In this document: positions 12,501 through 21,419 of the stretch, one piece after another
Numbering within the stretch: position 1 is the stretch's first letter
Layout: each line of letters begins with the position of its first letter
The notes under the pieces: model-generated
The model's database searches: none
The model's input: only the letters and a program-made list of their open reading frames with translations
Told to the model about the DNA's origin: nothing
DNA from: Metamycoplasma sp051549855
GTDB lineage: Bacteria; Bacillota_I; Bacilli_A; Mycoplasmatales; Metamycoplasmataceae
Direction: 5' to 3'
Assembly (NCBI RefSeq): GCF_051549855.1
Contig: NZ_CP196080.1
Span: forward strand, 310,001 to 374,000
Length of the DNA: 64,000 nt
Position numbers and translations under genes: made by a program

Positions 12501-15260
12501 TGCTCATCTTCTTCATATAGTGCATCACTTAGATCTCTTCCGCTTTTATCAAGAAGCGCTAGTGATAATTGTTTGTTAAGTTCATTATTGCTTTCATCAA
12601 GTTGTTGTTGTACTTCTTGGTATTGTTTTTGTTCACTAACCTCTTTTTGATTAAAAGCTTCTGGTTTGTTGTACTGATCTAAAAGTGCTTTTGCTTTTTG
12701 GTATGCTTGATCAAAATCTTTATGGCTATCAGTGTTATCTAAGTCAACTTTCTTGATTGATGCTTGTTCGTAACTTTGTTGTAATTTTGCTAGTGAAATT
12801 TCTAAACTTGCACCACTTGGAGCATTTTGACTTAATTTTTCGATTTGTGCTTTTACATTGTTTCTTTGTTCTTCGTTTTCAGCATTTGAATAATCTTGAA
12901 ATAGTTTGTCAAGTTTATTTAAAAATGATTGTTCGACTGCGTGAGTTTGTGAAATTTCATGCGCATTTTTAAAAGCATCAACAATTGCTTTTAAATTAGA
13001 ATCAAAAATTTCATTTGCTTTGGTTTGGTTTTGTTTTGTTTCAGTGTTTTTGATTGCATCATCTAATGCTTTTTGAATTGAATCTATGGTTTTATCAGTG
13101 TTTTGTGGATTACTGAATGATTCGTCAGCTTGTTTGATGATTTGTTTGATATTTTTAATATCCTGACTAAATTTAGGATCGGGATTTTGATTGTATTTGT
13201 CAACTAAATCATTTGCTTGTTTTAACAAATCATCAAGTGTTTTGTATTTATCAAGATTGGTAGTTACTGATTCTATTTGTTTTTCAATAGCTTTTAGCTG
13301 TTCTTCTTTTTGTTCTAAAGTTAAATCATTATTTTTTGAAATTAAAACTGCTTTCGCTTTTAAAGCATCTAATAAGTTAAGTAATTTTTCTTTTCCACCA
13401 TTTGAATTGTCACCAAATTTATCATTAACTGTCTTTTTGGCATCCTCAACTTGTTTTTGCACTTTCGCACTACTAATAGCAGCTTCTTGGTTTAATAAAG
13501 TTTCTTGCGCTCAATTAATATCATTTTGCATTTCTTGACGAGTAGCACCATCGTAAAGACTTGTAACTAAATAAACATCATTTAACTCTCATTTATTAAC
13601 AAAAGTCTGAACATTTTGTTTTATTGAAACGTCAGGAATATCGTTTTGAATAGCTTTTAAATTTAGCACCAAGTTTTTGATTTCATCTTTGTTAATAGTG
13701 CGCAATGATTCAATTGCACTTGCTAAAAATTTGGTATTCGCTTCAATAGTTCGTGGAACAGACAAGTGGTTTGTAATTGAATTATCTAATGAAGTAAGTT
13801 TTTGCTTATCTTCAACATTTAAGCCAGTGAATTCTTCGTTTTTGATTGATGTTTTTACTTGATCTTGTAATTTTTTGATTTCATTTACTAGTTGTTGATT
13901 ATAAGCAACAGTGCTGATTAAATTATTGTACACATTTGAAAGGCTAGTAATAAAATCACCAATATTATCAACATTGGTTTTTAGTAATTGGTCATTTGCA
14001 AGTTTTTCAAAATCTTCTAAAGTGATTAAATTAGTATCTTTAGCGTTTTCTAAGACTTCATGAAGTTTTTGTGTGTAACGTCAAGCAAGATTGAATAAAA
14101 CTTTTTTGTCTTGCAATTGGTTATAAAGTTGCACACTTGGATTTTGTATGTCTACATTGACAATGTTGTCATTTACTCAATTTGTTAAGATTCCATAGTT
14201 TTGAGCGTTGTTAGCAAAATATTGTTGTAGAGTTTGAATGGCTTGTTTTAAATCATTTTGTGACAAGAAATTAGCACTGATTTTTGAAAAACTTGTGTTA
14301 ATAAAGTCATTAATATCTTCTTTAACTGTTAAGTTGTTAGCAGGAATTTTGGCATATGAATCAAATATTGCTTGCTTGAAGCTTGAAGCTTGTTTAATGT
14401 AAGAGTCTTTTGTTGCTTCGTCTAATTGTGCACTTTGAATTTCTTTAACTAATGCATCAAATTTAGTATTGATTGAATCAATGTTTCTTTTGATAAAGTG
14501 TTTAAAGCATCCTGAGTACTGCTTGCTGCATTTCTTAGAACTTGGTTGAAAATATTGTTTAAAGTTTGTGCAAAGTCACGGCTAGTATTTGGGTTAGCCA
14601 TTTCATTTTTAATTGTGTCTAGAGCTTGGAAAACATTATTTTTGTCAGTTGAGTTTTTGAAGAAATTATCGTTGTAAATATCTTTTTCAATTAGTTCATA
14701 AAATTGTTGTTCTAATTGATCTGAAAATTCATTACTTTTTTGTAGCAATGCATCATAATTGGCATAGAAATTGTCAAAATCAAAATCATTAGCGTCACTA
14801 TTTTTTACATTGTCATAAAGTGATGTAACTTTTGCCTTTAATTCATTATCTTTAACTAGTGATGCTAATTCGTCTAATGATGCTTGAATTTGTTCTTTTG
14901 TAGCTTCTTTATTAGCAACAACAGATTCAAATTTTGCTTTTTTTACCGACTGGGATAATTCATTTTTAAGACGATACATTTGCGCAACATCAGAATCTTT
15001 TGTTTTACAAATTCTGATGCTCTTTGTACTAAGTCACTAATTTTTTGCTTGTTGTCATCACTTAGATTTTTGTTTTCAGCCAACTCGACTTGAGTTTTCT
15101 TAATTTCATCTTCCATTGCTTGGTAAATGTTGTTATTCTTTGCATAATTAACTTCTTCAACAGAACTTTGTTTTACCAAAAGAAGTGCAGTAGTAAGACC
15201 AACAGCAGCTGCAGTTCCAGTACCCAAGGCTATCATTGAATTTAATAATTTGTTTTTCAT
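6565..15260 (-). pseudogene. Giant coiled-coil membrane-anchored surface protein with three frameshifts
   Basis: The ATG at 15260 follows a good Shine-Dalgarno (TAAGGAGAACAAGT). The N-terminus (about residues 7-26, rich in Ala, Gly, Leu and Thr) is a signal anchor without a lipobox. About 2500 codons of helical repeat sequence follow, then a C-terminal part of about 450 residues with more aromatic and beta-type sequence, ending at TAA 6565-6567. Reading frame changes are needed at about 15000 (an A4 run, fits loss of one A), about 14480 (again A4, loss of one A) and about 11720 (fits one extra base). Between these points the frame stays open with TGA as Trp. As sequenced, translation from the first start ends after about 105 codons, so no full-length product is made. 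It sits between a small membrane protein gene (24 nt upstream) and a second giant gene (17 nt downstream). Role unknown; probably surface attachment or structure. Confidence 0.75.
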
Positions 15261-15284
15261 ACTTGTTCTCCTTAGTTTTGATGA

Positions 15285-15542
15285 TTAGTTATTTTTAAAA
15301 AATCCAAAAATTCCATTTACTCTTTGTGCTTTAGTTAAAAGCAAACCATTTGCATCAGTGTTATTGAAACGAATAAAGTCTGCTAGATAAGCGATTTCAA
15401 CACACAAAATCAAAAGCAGAAGCAAAGTCAAAATGATTGCTATCGCTAGTCAAATTTTTTGCCCCTTAGTCATTGGCTTTTTTTCTTTATTTTTGCTTTC
15501 TGAGTTGCTTTTAGCAACTTCCTGGCTTGTTCTTTGTTCCAT
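15285..15542 (-). CDS. Small single-pass membrane protein (85 aa)
   Basis: This short gene begins at ATG 15542 behind AAGGAAG and ends at TAA 15285. It contains one TGA-coded Trp. The first 27 residues are polar and charged. One hydrophobic helix follows (KIWLAIAIILTLLLLLILCV), then a mainly polar tail. That predicts a single membrane span with a cytoplasmic N-terminus. It is the first gene of the operon with the two giant surface proteins, 24 nt before the next start, so it may act with them as an anchor or assembly partner (inference). I recognise no family. Confidence 0.7.
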
Positions 15543-15600
15543 AAAAAATCACTTCCTTAATTTGTTGTTTTGTAAAAACAAGATTTCTAAAATTCTTACT

Positions 15601-15620
15601 ACAAATTTAAATAAATTTGT
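15601..15620. other. AT-rich inverted repeat in surface-protein operon promoter region
   Basis: The arms acaaattta and taaatttgt are perfect complements separated by two bases, about 60 nt upstream of the 85-aa membrane protein start. It may be an operator. It is AT-rich, so chance is possible. No strong -35/-10 pair was found beside it. Confidence 0.3.
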
Positions 15621-15629
15621 CGGCTTTGC

Positions 15630-15664
15630 AAAAAAAAAAAAAAAAATGCGAGCAATATTGCTCG
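15630..15664 (-). terminator. Intrinsic terminator of the LRR gene with T17 tract
   Basis: A perfect 16-bp palindrome (cgagcaatattgctcg, 15649-15664) is followed on the minus strand by a run of 17 T (A17 at 15630-15646 on the plus strand). It sits 75 nt after the stop of the leucine-rich repeat gene and just upstream of the surface-protein operon. The homopolymer is long enough to vary in length. Confidence 0.75.
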
Positions 15665-15739
15665 TAATGCGGAAAAATACTGTTTTTTTGAGTTTTTTGA
15701 CCGGTTTTTTTGACTAAAAAAATTCAGTCTTTTTTTGGT

Positions 15740-16720
15740 TTAATTTTCTGGTTTTTCAAACACTTTTGCGTCTTTAAATTTGAATTTTAAACGAGTTAAA
15801 AAATTCAATTTTCTTGCTTCAAAAAGACTGGATTTTTGTCACTTTGCTTTTGGCATTTTGATTTTTGAAATTGAAGAATTTGCAAAGGCTAAATCGTTTA
15901 CAAAAAGTACATTTTCAGCACTAATTTTATTTATTTTATTGTCGAAATAAAAGGCTTTTTGTGCAATAAGACGAATGTTAGAACCTAAGATTAACTCACT
16001 TACTTCTTGTTTTGATTCAACTAAAATATTGTCGTAAATTAATAAGCTTTTAGTGTCTAATTTGTTGTCATTAAAGAATTTTGCACCAGTAAAAGCATTT
16101 TTAGCAACATAACTGATGTTAGGAAATTTAGCTTGTGCTAGGCTTGAGTTTTCGAAAGCATATTCACCTACAAAATCAACATTTTCAAGATTAATGGTTG
16201 ATAATGTTTTTGTTTCAAATAAAGAATATGGAGCGATGTGTTTTAAGTTAGGAGCATTGATTTCTTGTAATTTGTAACAATATGCTAGGGCATAAAAATC
16301 AATGTATTCAAGAGCAGGGGCATCAAGTTTTTCAAGTGTAGTATAAGAAAGCCCTGAAGCATGAATTTTCTTAATACTTGGCATCTCAACATCTTTCAAA
16401 CTGACACAACCTTCAAAGACAGCAACACCAATTTCTTGTAAATTTTTCATTTTAACTTCTTGTAAATTAATACATTGATAAAAAGCTCTTGTGCCAATAG
16501 TTTTAACGTTATTCATCTCGACGCTAACTAAGTATTTATTAGTTACAAAAACTGATTGAACCACTTCATCAATATCATTTAAAACTAAACGGAATTTAAA
16601 AGGAATTTTTTGACGATAAGCAATTAATTTGTTATTTTCAACAATTAAAATAAAACCGTCTTTTTCATTATTTATGTATGATTTATCAATTGTCATAATT
16701 AGTTCATTTTTTTCATTCAT
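15740..16720 (-). CDS. BspA-like leucine-rich repeat protein (326 aa)
   Basis: The ATG at 16720 has an ideal Shine-Dalgarno (AAGGAGG). One TGA-Trp near the C-terminus carries the frame on to TAA 15740. The protein has repeats of about 23 residues with the pattern of BspA/TpLRR (LRR_5) repeats: segments such as VKTIGTRAFYQC, LQEIGVAVFEGC and VDFVGEYAFENS, where a Phe/Tyr-containing core alternates with L/I-x-x-I/V strands. These start around residue 70 and continue to near residue 290. There is no signal peptide or lipobox, so the protein may be cytoplasmic, unlike surface BspA proteins. The gene is monocistronic, with its own promoter and a strong terminator. LRR_5 proteins are usually protein-binding; the ligand is unknown. 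Confidence 0.8.
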
Positions 16721-16744
16721 ACATACCTCCTTAGAATTACTAAA

Positions 16745-16750
16745 ATTATA
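16745..16750 (-). promoter_or_regulatory. -10 box for the LRR gene
   Basis: TATAAT on the minus strand lies 24 nt upstream of the start at 16720, in the divergent region shared with the methyltransferase gene. TTGAC directly precedes it, but no well-spaced -35 was found. Confidence 0.5.
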
Positions 16751-16831
16751 AAGTCAAAAACATTTTTTGTGTCGTTTTACTTATGACGTTAAAAATGATA
16801 ATTAGTTGTCAATTTCGAACGCCGGGTATCG

Positions 16832-16859
16832 TTGTTTTTGTATATCGTTTCGTTATAAT
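16832..16859 (+). promoter_or_regulatory. Promoter of the C5 methyltransferase gene
   Basis: TTGTTT (16832-16837) and a perfect TATAAT (16854-16859) are spaced by 16 nt. The ATG lies only 9 nt beyond the -10 box, so the transcript would be leaderless or nearly so. No Shine-Dalgarno is present. Confidence 0.55.
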
Positions 16860-16868
16860 ACTTTAGAC

Positions 16869-18093
16869 ATGAAAAAGGAAATTACACTATTTGAGGCTTT
16901 CGCTGGAATAGGAAGCCAATATAGAGCGCTTGAGCGCGTCTCTCTCTCTCTCTCTCTCTAAAAGGCAATCTAAGTATAGAGTAATCAATTTAGGAACAAT
17001 CGATTGATACATTGATGCTATTATTTCATATCAACTAATTCATTATGGAAAACTAAAAAAAGAAACAAAATATAGCCACGAACAAATGGCTAATCTTTTA
17101 GCACAATATACTTTTAGTGCCGATAGCAAAAAGCCAGTTGGCAATAATTATTTTATGAAAATGAATGAACAAAAGTTGGCATCAATTTTTCCTTACTTAT
17201 ATTCGTATGTTAACAATGATTACTTTCATCAAAAATATGGTTTCAAAAAAGACAAACAAGCAAGTAGTAACACTGATATTTCGAAATTTCAAACCTTACC
17301 AGAAGGAATTGACATTTTCACTTATTCATTTCCTTGTCAGGACTTGAGCCAGCAAGGTAAACAACGAGGTTTAACTAAGGAAACTCGTAGTGGTCTGTTA
17401 TACCAGGTCGAACGAATTTTAAAACAAAATAAGGATCGTTTACCAAAAGTGTTAGTACTTGAAAATGTTAAAGCGCTAGCTTCACAAAAATTTATTCACC
17501 AATTTGAAGATTGACTGAACACACTCAAGAAATTAGGTTATAAAAGTTATTGAAAAGTAATTAATGCCGCTGATATGGGTAGTGCTCAAAATCGCGAAAG
17601 AGTTTTTGCTATTTCAATCCTGAAAGATAAATTATCAGAAGAATTTGAATTTCCTCAAAAAGTTGAAAATGGTAAAAGTTTAAAAGATATCATTCGCACA
17701 GTCAAGAGCAATGATAAACGCCTTAATTTAGCACAAAAATATGAAATGACTGATTTTGTAACAACAGCCAACAATATAACTAAGGCAAGACTACTAAATT
17801 ACACTGAATTTAACTCAGAATCATACGTTTATAAGCCAATTAATAAAGGACCTACATTGACCGCTTCTGGTGCTAATGCCAGATTAAAATTCTATTTTGA
17901 AAGATCTAAAATTCTTAAGGTAATTAACTCTCAGGAAGCTTACGAGTATATGGGATTCGAAAAGCGTGACTGACAGATAGTAAAAAGCAGTGATTTAGTT
18001 TCTGAAACAAAAATGATTTACACATGTGGAAATTCAATTTGTGTTGAAGTTTTAGAACAACTTTTTAGCCAAATACTAAAATGTTTAAAATAG
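16869..18093 (+). CDS. Phase-variable C5-cytosine DNA methyltransferase, currently OFF
   Basis: From ATG 16869 the protein starts with motif I (LFEAFAGIGSQYRAL). It then enters a TC repeat and hits TAA at 16959-16961 after 30 codons. One base out of that frame, the rest of the enzyme is fully open to TAG 18091-18093. It carries motif IV with the catalytic Cys (SFPCQDLSQQG), motif VI (VLENVKAL), motif VIII (SAQNRERVFAI) and a motif X-like GNSI near the C-terminus. Gain of one TC unit (11), or loss of two (8), would join the parts into a 408-aa enzyme of usual size. The product methylates cytosine C5; its sequence specificity cannot be read from here. The next gene overlaps by 13 nt. Identity is near certain. 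That it is a true switch rather than a dead gene is inferred from the intact downstream motifs. Confidence 0.92.
16939..16959 (+). repeat. (TC)10 dinucleotide repeat, translational phase switch
   Basis: Ten TC units plus a T lie inside the methyltransferase coding region, just after motif I. The encoded stretch alternates Ser and Leu. With 10 units the frame runs into TAA; 11 or 8 units restore it. Confidence 0.9.
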
Positions 18094-18655
18094 ACAAAAA
18101 CACTAGAATCTTTAAAATCCCTTTGTGTTCTAAGTCATACATTAATAAAAGAAGTAGAGGCGAAAAAGTCCTGTTCGATTTATATATTGTTTTTGACACT
18201 AAGTTTCTTTATATCAAGACATGATATGCTAACTTTCTAGAAGCTCAAATTGACTTGTATACAACTCCTTCTCACTTCAAAACTAATCCTAAGAATTTCA
18301 GACACAGAAAACAACTATTAGAAGAAAGACTTGGTTTCAAAATTCAAGAAAGACCCGACAGAAAAGCTAAGCTCATCAAGACTCTTGATGACGAGCAGTT
18401 AAAATCGCTTGAATACTATGTTAACAACAATTATTTTGAAGATGGTTGCACTTTGAAGGGTCTAATTTACCTGTTTAAAGGAAATAATCCTGGGGGTTCT
18501 GTTACAAATCCATCTTCTTCTGAAATTGTAAGTCTCCCAAGTAAAAAAGATAACTTCACAATAATCAATCCAGCATTAGCTTTTGACTCAGTTTTTCTGG
18601 ATACCGATGACTTTAAGTACCAAAATTTAAATGAATTTTTAACAATTAATACTAG

Positions 18656-18663
18656 AAAAAAAA
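18656..18663 (+). repeat. A8 tract at first frame break
   Basis: A run of eight A inside the gene after the methyltransferase. The downstream frame is restored by nine (or six) A. Slippage could change the product here. Confidence 0.6.
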
Positions 18664-18858
18664 TGTTGAATCTTTCAATGATTTTTTAGAATACATTAAA
18701 TCCGATTGTGAATTTTTGTACAACTTGATAAAACTATTGAATAAGTATGATAAATCACTAAAAAACCAAAAATACATAGAAATTAAAATGTTACGTGAAA
18801 AGACTTTAAAAAAGAGTGAAAAGTACTATTGATTCATTCAATACATTAAAGATGAAGC

Positions 18859-18866
18859 AAAAAAAA
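18859..18866 (+). repeat. A8 tract at second frame break
   Basis: A second run of eight A. The frame open after it matches the original start frame only if this run is seven (or ten) A. Confidence 0.6.
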
Positions 18867-19358
18867 CAAAGAGCACAATATAGAGACAAAACATCAGAGT
18901 GACTTGTATTTGAAAATTTTGCTGTAGAAGCTATTGAAAAAGCACACATCTATAATGTTAGTTGAATCAAAAGAGATGCTATTGAATACGCACATCAAAA
19001 CACTAGCTGAAAAAAGAGTAAGTTAGAAAAAGAAATTAATAACATTTTATCTGATATATCTAACAAATATAACTTTCTTAATCTAGATGCTACTGTTCAT
19101 AAAATGTTTGACGGATATAAATTTACATTCGATGCTAAAAATGGAAATCAAGTAATACTGGATGACACTATAGCTAAAAATGAACGTATAGCAACATACT
19201 TAGAACCTTACAAGCAAATAGAACATAGCAAACTTAATAATGAGCTTAAGAAATTCATATCAAAAAGAAATGACTACCTATCAAAAAATGGATTAATTTC
19301 ACAAGAAAAGATAATTTAGCAGTCTTTTTTGGTTGTTTTTGTGTCTTTTTGTAAATTT

Positions 19359-19378
19359 AGTCGCGCTTGCGACTTTTT
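19359..19378 (+). terminator. Intrinsic terminator of the methyltransferase operon
   Basis: Stem agtcgc/gcgact with loop gctt followed by five T, 40 nt after the stop of the plus-strand operon. Confidence 0.8.
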
Positions 19379-19393
19379 ATTTGCCCTCTAAAT

Positions 19394-19420
19394 AAAAAAG
19401 CAAAGCACAGTGGCTTTGCT
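19394..19420 (-). terminator. Intrinsic terminator after rplS
   Basis: An 8-bp stem (agcaaagc/gctttgct, 19399-19420) is followed on the minus strand by six T. It lies about 25 nt downstream of the rplS stop and closes the rpsP-trmD-rplS operon, tail to tail with the methyltransferase operon terminator. Confidence 0.8.
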
Positions 19421-19446
19421 TGATTTGCAATCAAAAACACTCACGA

Positions 19447-19806
19447 TTATTTTGTGTTTTTAAGTTCTTTAAGTCTTGCTGCTTTACCTTTAAGTTCTCT
19501 CATGTAGTATAGTTTTGCTCTTCTAACTTTGTTTTTACGTAGCACTTCAACGTGGCTAATTAGAGGTGAGTTGTAGTTGAATACACGTTCAACACCAATT
19601 CCGTATGAGTTTTTACGAACTATAAATGTTTTAGCTGTTCCTGTTCCGCTTAAAGCAATAACTAGACCTTCAAAAGCTTGAATTCTTTCTTTGTCTCCCT
19701 CTTTAATACGAACGTGAACACGAACATTGTATCCTTCTCTAATTTCTGGTAAGTCGCTTCTTAATTGTTTTTGTTCAACAATTTCTAATAATTTTGCTCT
19801 ACTCAT
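19447..19806 (-). CDS. rplS: 50S ribosomal protein L19
   Basis: A 119-aa protein of normal L19 length, with the conserved core RVHVRIKEGDKERIQAFEG, a GTAKTFIVRK segment, and the C-terminal block VRRAKLYYMRELKGKAARL. L19 sits at the 30S-50S interface of the large subunit. Its ATG overlaps the trmD stop by 8 nt, and its Shine-Dalgarno (GAAAGG) lies inside the end of trmD, which suggests translational coupling. It is the last gene of rpsP-trmD-rplS, a conserved bacterial order, and is followed by a terminator. Confidence 0.97.
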   Translation of the reverse strand: MSRAKLLEIVEQKQLRSDLPEIREGYNVRVHVRIKEGDKERIQAFEGLVIALSGTGTAKTFIVRKNSYGIGVERVFNYNSPLISHVEVLRKNKVRRAKLYYMRELKGKAARLKELKNTK

Positions 19807-20470
19807 TTTTTAACCTTTCAATTATATCTGGACGATTTTTTAATGTTTTTTCATATTTTGCTTTTTGTCTTCAAGCTTCAATTTTTTTATGGTCACCACT
19901 TAACAGTACTTCTGGTACTTCAAAACCTTTGTAAACTCTTGGTCTTGTGTATTGTGGATAATCTAGCAAGCCATCACCTTCGAAACTTTCTTCTAAATGT
20001 GATGATTTTCTAATAACTCCCGGTGCAAGTCTAGCAATAGCATCCGCCACAATCATAGCCGGAATTTCGCCACCAGTTAATACATAATCACCAATACTTA
20101 ATTCTTCGTCGACAAAATTTAGAATTCTTTCATCAAAACCTTCATAATGTCCGGCAATTAGTGTTATTTCATTTTCTTTAGCAAATTCACGAGCTTTTTG
20201 TTGATTGAAAACTTTTCCTTGTGGTGAAAGAAGAATCTTTTTACCACCAACTGTTTGCAACGCTAAATCTAATGGTTCCACTTGCAACAACATCCCTTGG
20301 CCACCGCCATAAACTTCATCGTCTACTTTTTGGTGTTTATCTTTTGAAAATTGTCTTCAGTCAATAATATTGATTTCCAAGTGACCTAATTTGATTGCTC
20401 TTGCAATAATTGATTCTTGAACGAAATTTTCGAAAAATTTCGGAAACAAAGTCAAAATATTAATTTTCAT
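19799..20470 (-). CDS. trmD: tRNA (guanine-37-N1)-methyltransferase
   Basis: A 223-aa SPOUT-class enzyme that methylates G37 of tRNAs reading CNN codons, using S-adenosylmethionine, and prevents +1 frameshifting. The start motif MKINILTLFPKFF, the YGGGQGM segment (one TGA-Trp before it), the knot sequence GHYEGFDERI, IGDYVLTGGE and the LLDYPQYTRP block are all recognisable. The start at 20470 lies 5 nt after the rpsP stop with no clear Shine-Dalgarno, so coupled translation is likely. The stop overlaps rplS. Confidence 0.97.
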
Positions 20471-20475
20471 ACTGA

Positions 20476-20733
20476 TTATTTACGGTTTTTTGTGTATTCA
20501 GCGTAGAAATTGTCGTGTTTTAGAAGTTTTCTAACAGTGTCAGTTGGTTGAGCACCTTGGTTTAATCATTTAGTTAGAGATTCTTTGTTTAATACTACTT
20601 CTTTTGAGTGAGGGTTGTAAAAACCTACTTCTTCGATGAAACGTCCATCACGTGGTGAACGAGCATCGGCAGCAACAATTTTATAAATAGCTTGGAATTT
20701 TTTTCCATTACGTTTTAGTCTTAATTTAACCAT
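20476..20733 (-). CDS. rpsP: 30S ribosomal protein S16
   Basis: An 85-aa protein starting MVKLRLKRNGKK, with the family segments YKIVAADARSPRDGRFIEEVG and YNPHSKE. A TGA-Trp occurs in ESLTKW. S16 is an early-assembly protein of the 30S body. The ATG at 20733 follows GAAAGGAAAACGCT, and a consensus promoter lies 46 nt upstream. It is the first gene of the rpsP-trmD-rplS operon. Confidence 0.97.
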
Positions 20734-20778
20734 AGCGTTTTCCTTTCATAATAATGTGATGTGTTTTTAATAAAACAA

Positions 20779-20806
20779 ATTATAGCATATTTTGTTAAGG
20801 TGTCAA
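20779..20806 (-). promoter_or_regulatory. Consensus promoter of the rpsP operon
   Basis: Minus strand TTGACA (20801-20806), 16-nt spacer, TATAAT (20779-20784). It is the best sigma-70-type promoter in the window. A 7-bp inverted repeat (aaggtgt 20797-20803, acacctt 20819-20825) overlaps the -35 side. Confidence 0.85.
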
Positions 20807-20834
20807 GCAATTTTACTTAACACCTTTCGAAGAT

Positions 20835-20874
20835 AAAAAAACTGACTAGAGTCTGATTATTCGACCCTAGTCAG
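20835..20874 (-). terminator. Intrinsic terminator at the end of the opp operon
   Basis: Arms ctgactag (20842-20849) and ctagtcag (20867-20874) form a stem followed on the minus strand by seven T. It lies just after the membrane protein gene that ends the opp operon. Confidence 0.8.
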
Positions 20875-20882
20875 GAACAAAA

Positions 20883-21419
20883 TTATCTAACCATAAAAGG
20901 TATTAAAATGATTTGTAAAATAATAGTTAACAAGATAAGAAATATGAATATAAAAGATGAACTTTTTCAACTAATGGGATCTTTAGAACTAATTTCTTTT
21001 GGTTGCTGGTTTTTCTGATTTCGTAAGGCATCATAATAATCATCATTAAAGCTATTATTATGTTTTCTTTGTTGTGATTTGCGAAATGTATCATCGTCTT
21101 TGTAATATTTCATACCATTAAAGGTTTGTCGGAAAAAACGAATAATTCCTCTTCCAAATCCTCTTCTAACAATCAAGGCAAGAATATTTAATGAAAAAAC
21201 CATAATATTAGCTACCGTTAATGCATCACAAATCTTTAGTGTTGTTAAAGCGATTTTGTTTTGTTCAGCCTGAGCACGGTAACGAAAAAATAATATTAAA
21301 AAGAAAGTCAAAAAAACTATTATATTGACAACTAAAAAGATGATTGTTCCAGTGTTGAAACCTCTTTTTACATAACTTGAAAATCGTTGCTTAAAAGTTA
21401 ATCTTTCTTTATTTGTCAT
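20883..21419 (-). CDS. Membrane protein encoded at the end of the opp operon (178 aa)
   Basis: ATG 21419 overlaps the oppF stop by 11 nt, so it is cotranslated with the permease genes. The basic N-terminus is followed by a strong hydrophobic helix (about residues 24-45), a second around residues 68-85, a charged middle rich in Lys, Asn, Asp and Gln, then a TGA-Trp and a third hydrophobic helix at the C-terminus (FIFIFLILLTIILQIILIPF) ending at TAA 20883. I recognise no family. Gene position suggests an accessory role in peptide uptake, but this could be chance clustering. Confidence 0.7.

Larger units (their letters stand above)
18081..19319 (+). pseudogene. Unrecognised gene partnered with the methyltransferase, broken at two A8 tracts
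   Basis: ATG 18081 overlaps the methyltransferase stop by 13 nt, so the two are probably translationally coupled. The frame is open to TAG at 18687-18689, giving a 202-aa product. Just before that stop is an A8 run (18656-18663). Reading it as nine A opens a frame that continues to a second A8 run (18859-18866). Reading the second run as seven A returns to the original frame, which ends at TAG 19317-19319. The reconstructed protein would be about 412 aa, rich in Lys, Asn and Tyr, with TGA as Trp, and no family motif I can name. Position suggests a cognate restriction endonuclease or accessory DNA-binding protein; this is inference only. Confidence 0.6.

Noticed and set aside
1..15260. Interpreting the two giant proteins as gliding-machinery proteins of the Gli349/Gli521 kind
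   Set aside because: Size and operon layout are suggestive, but the repeats look like GA/FIVAR-type three-helix units and no specific gliding motif could be recognised.
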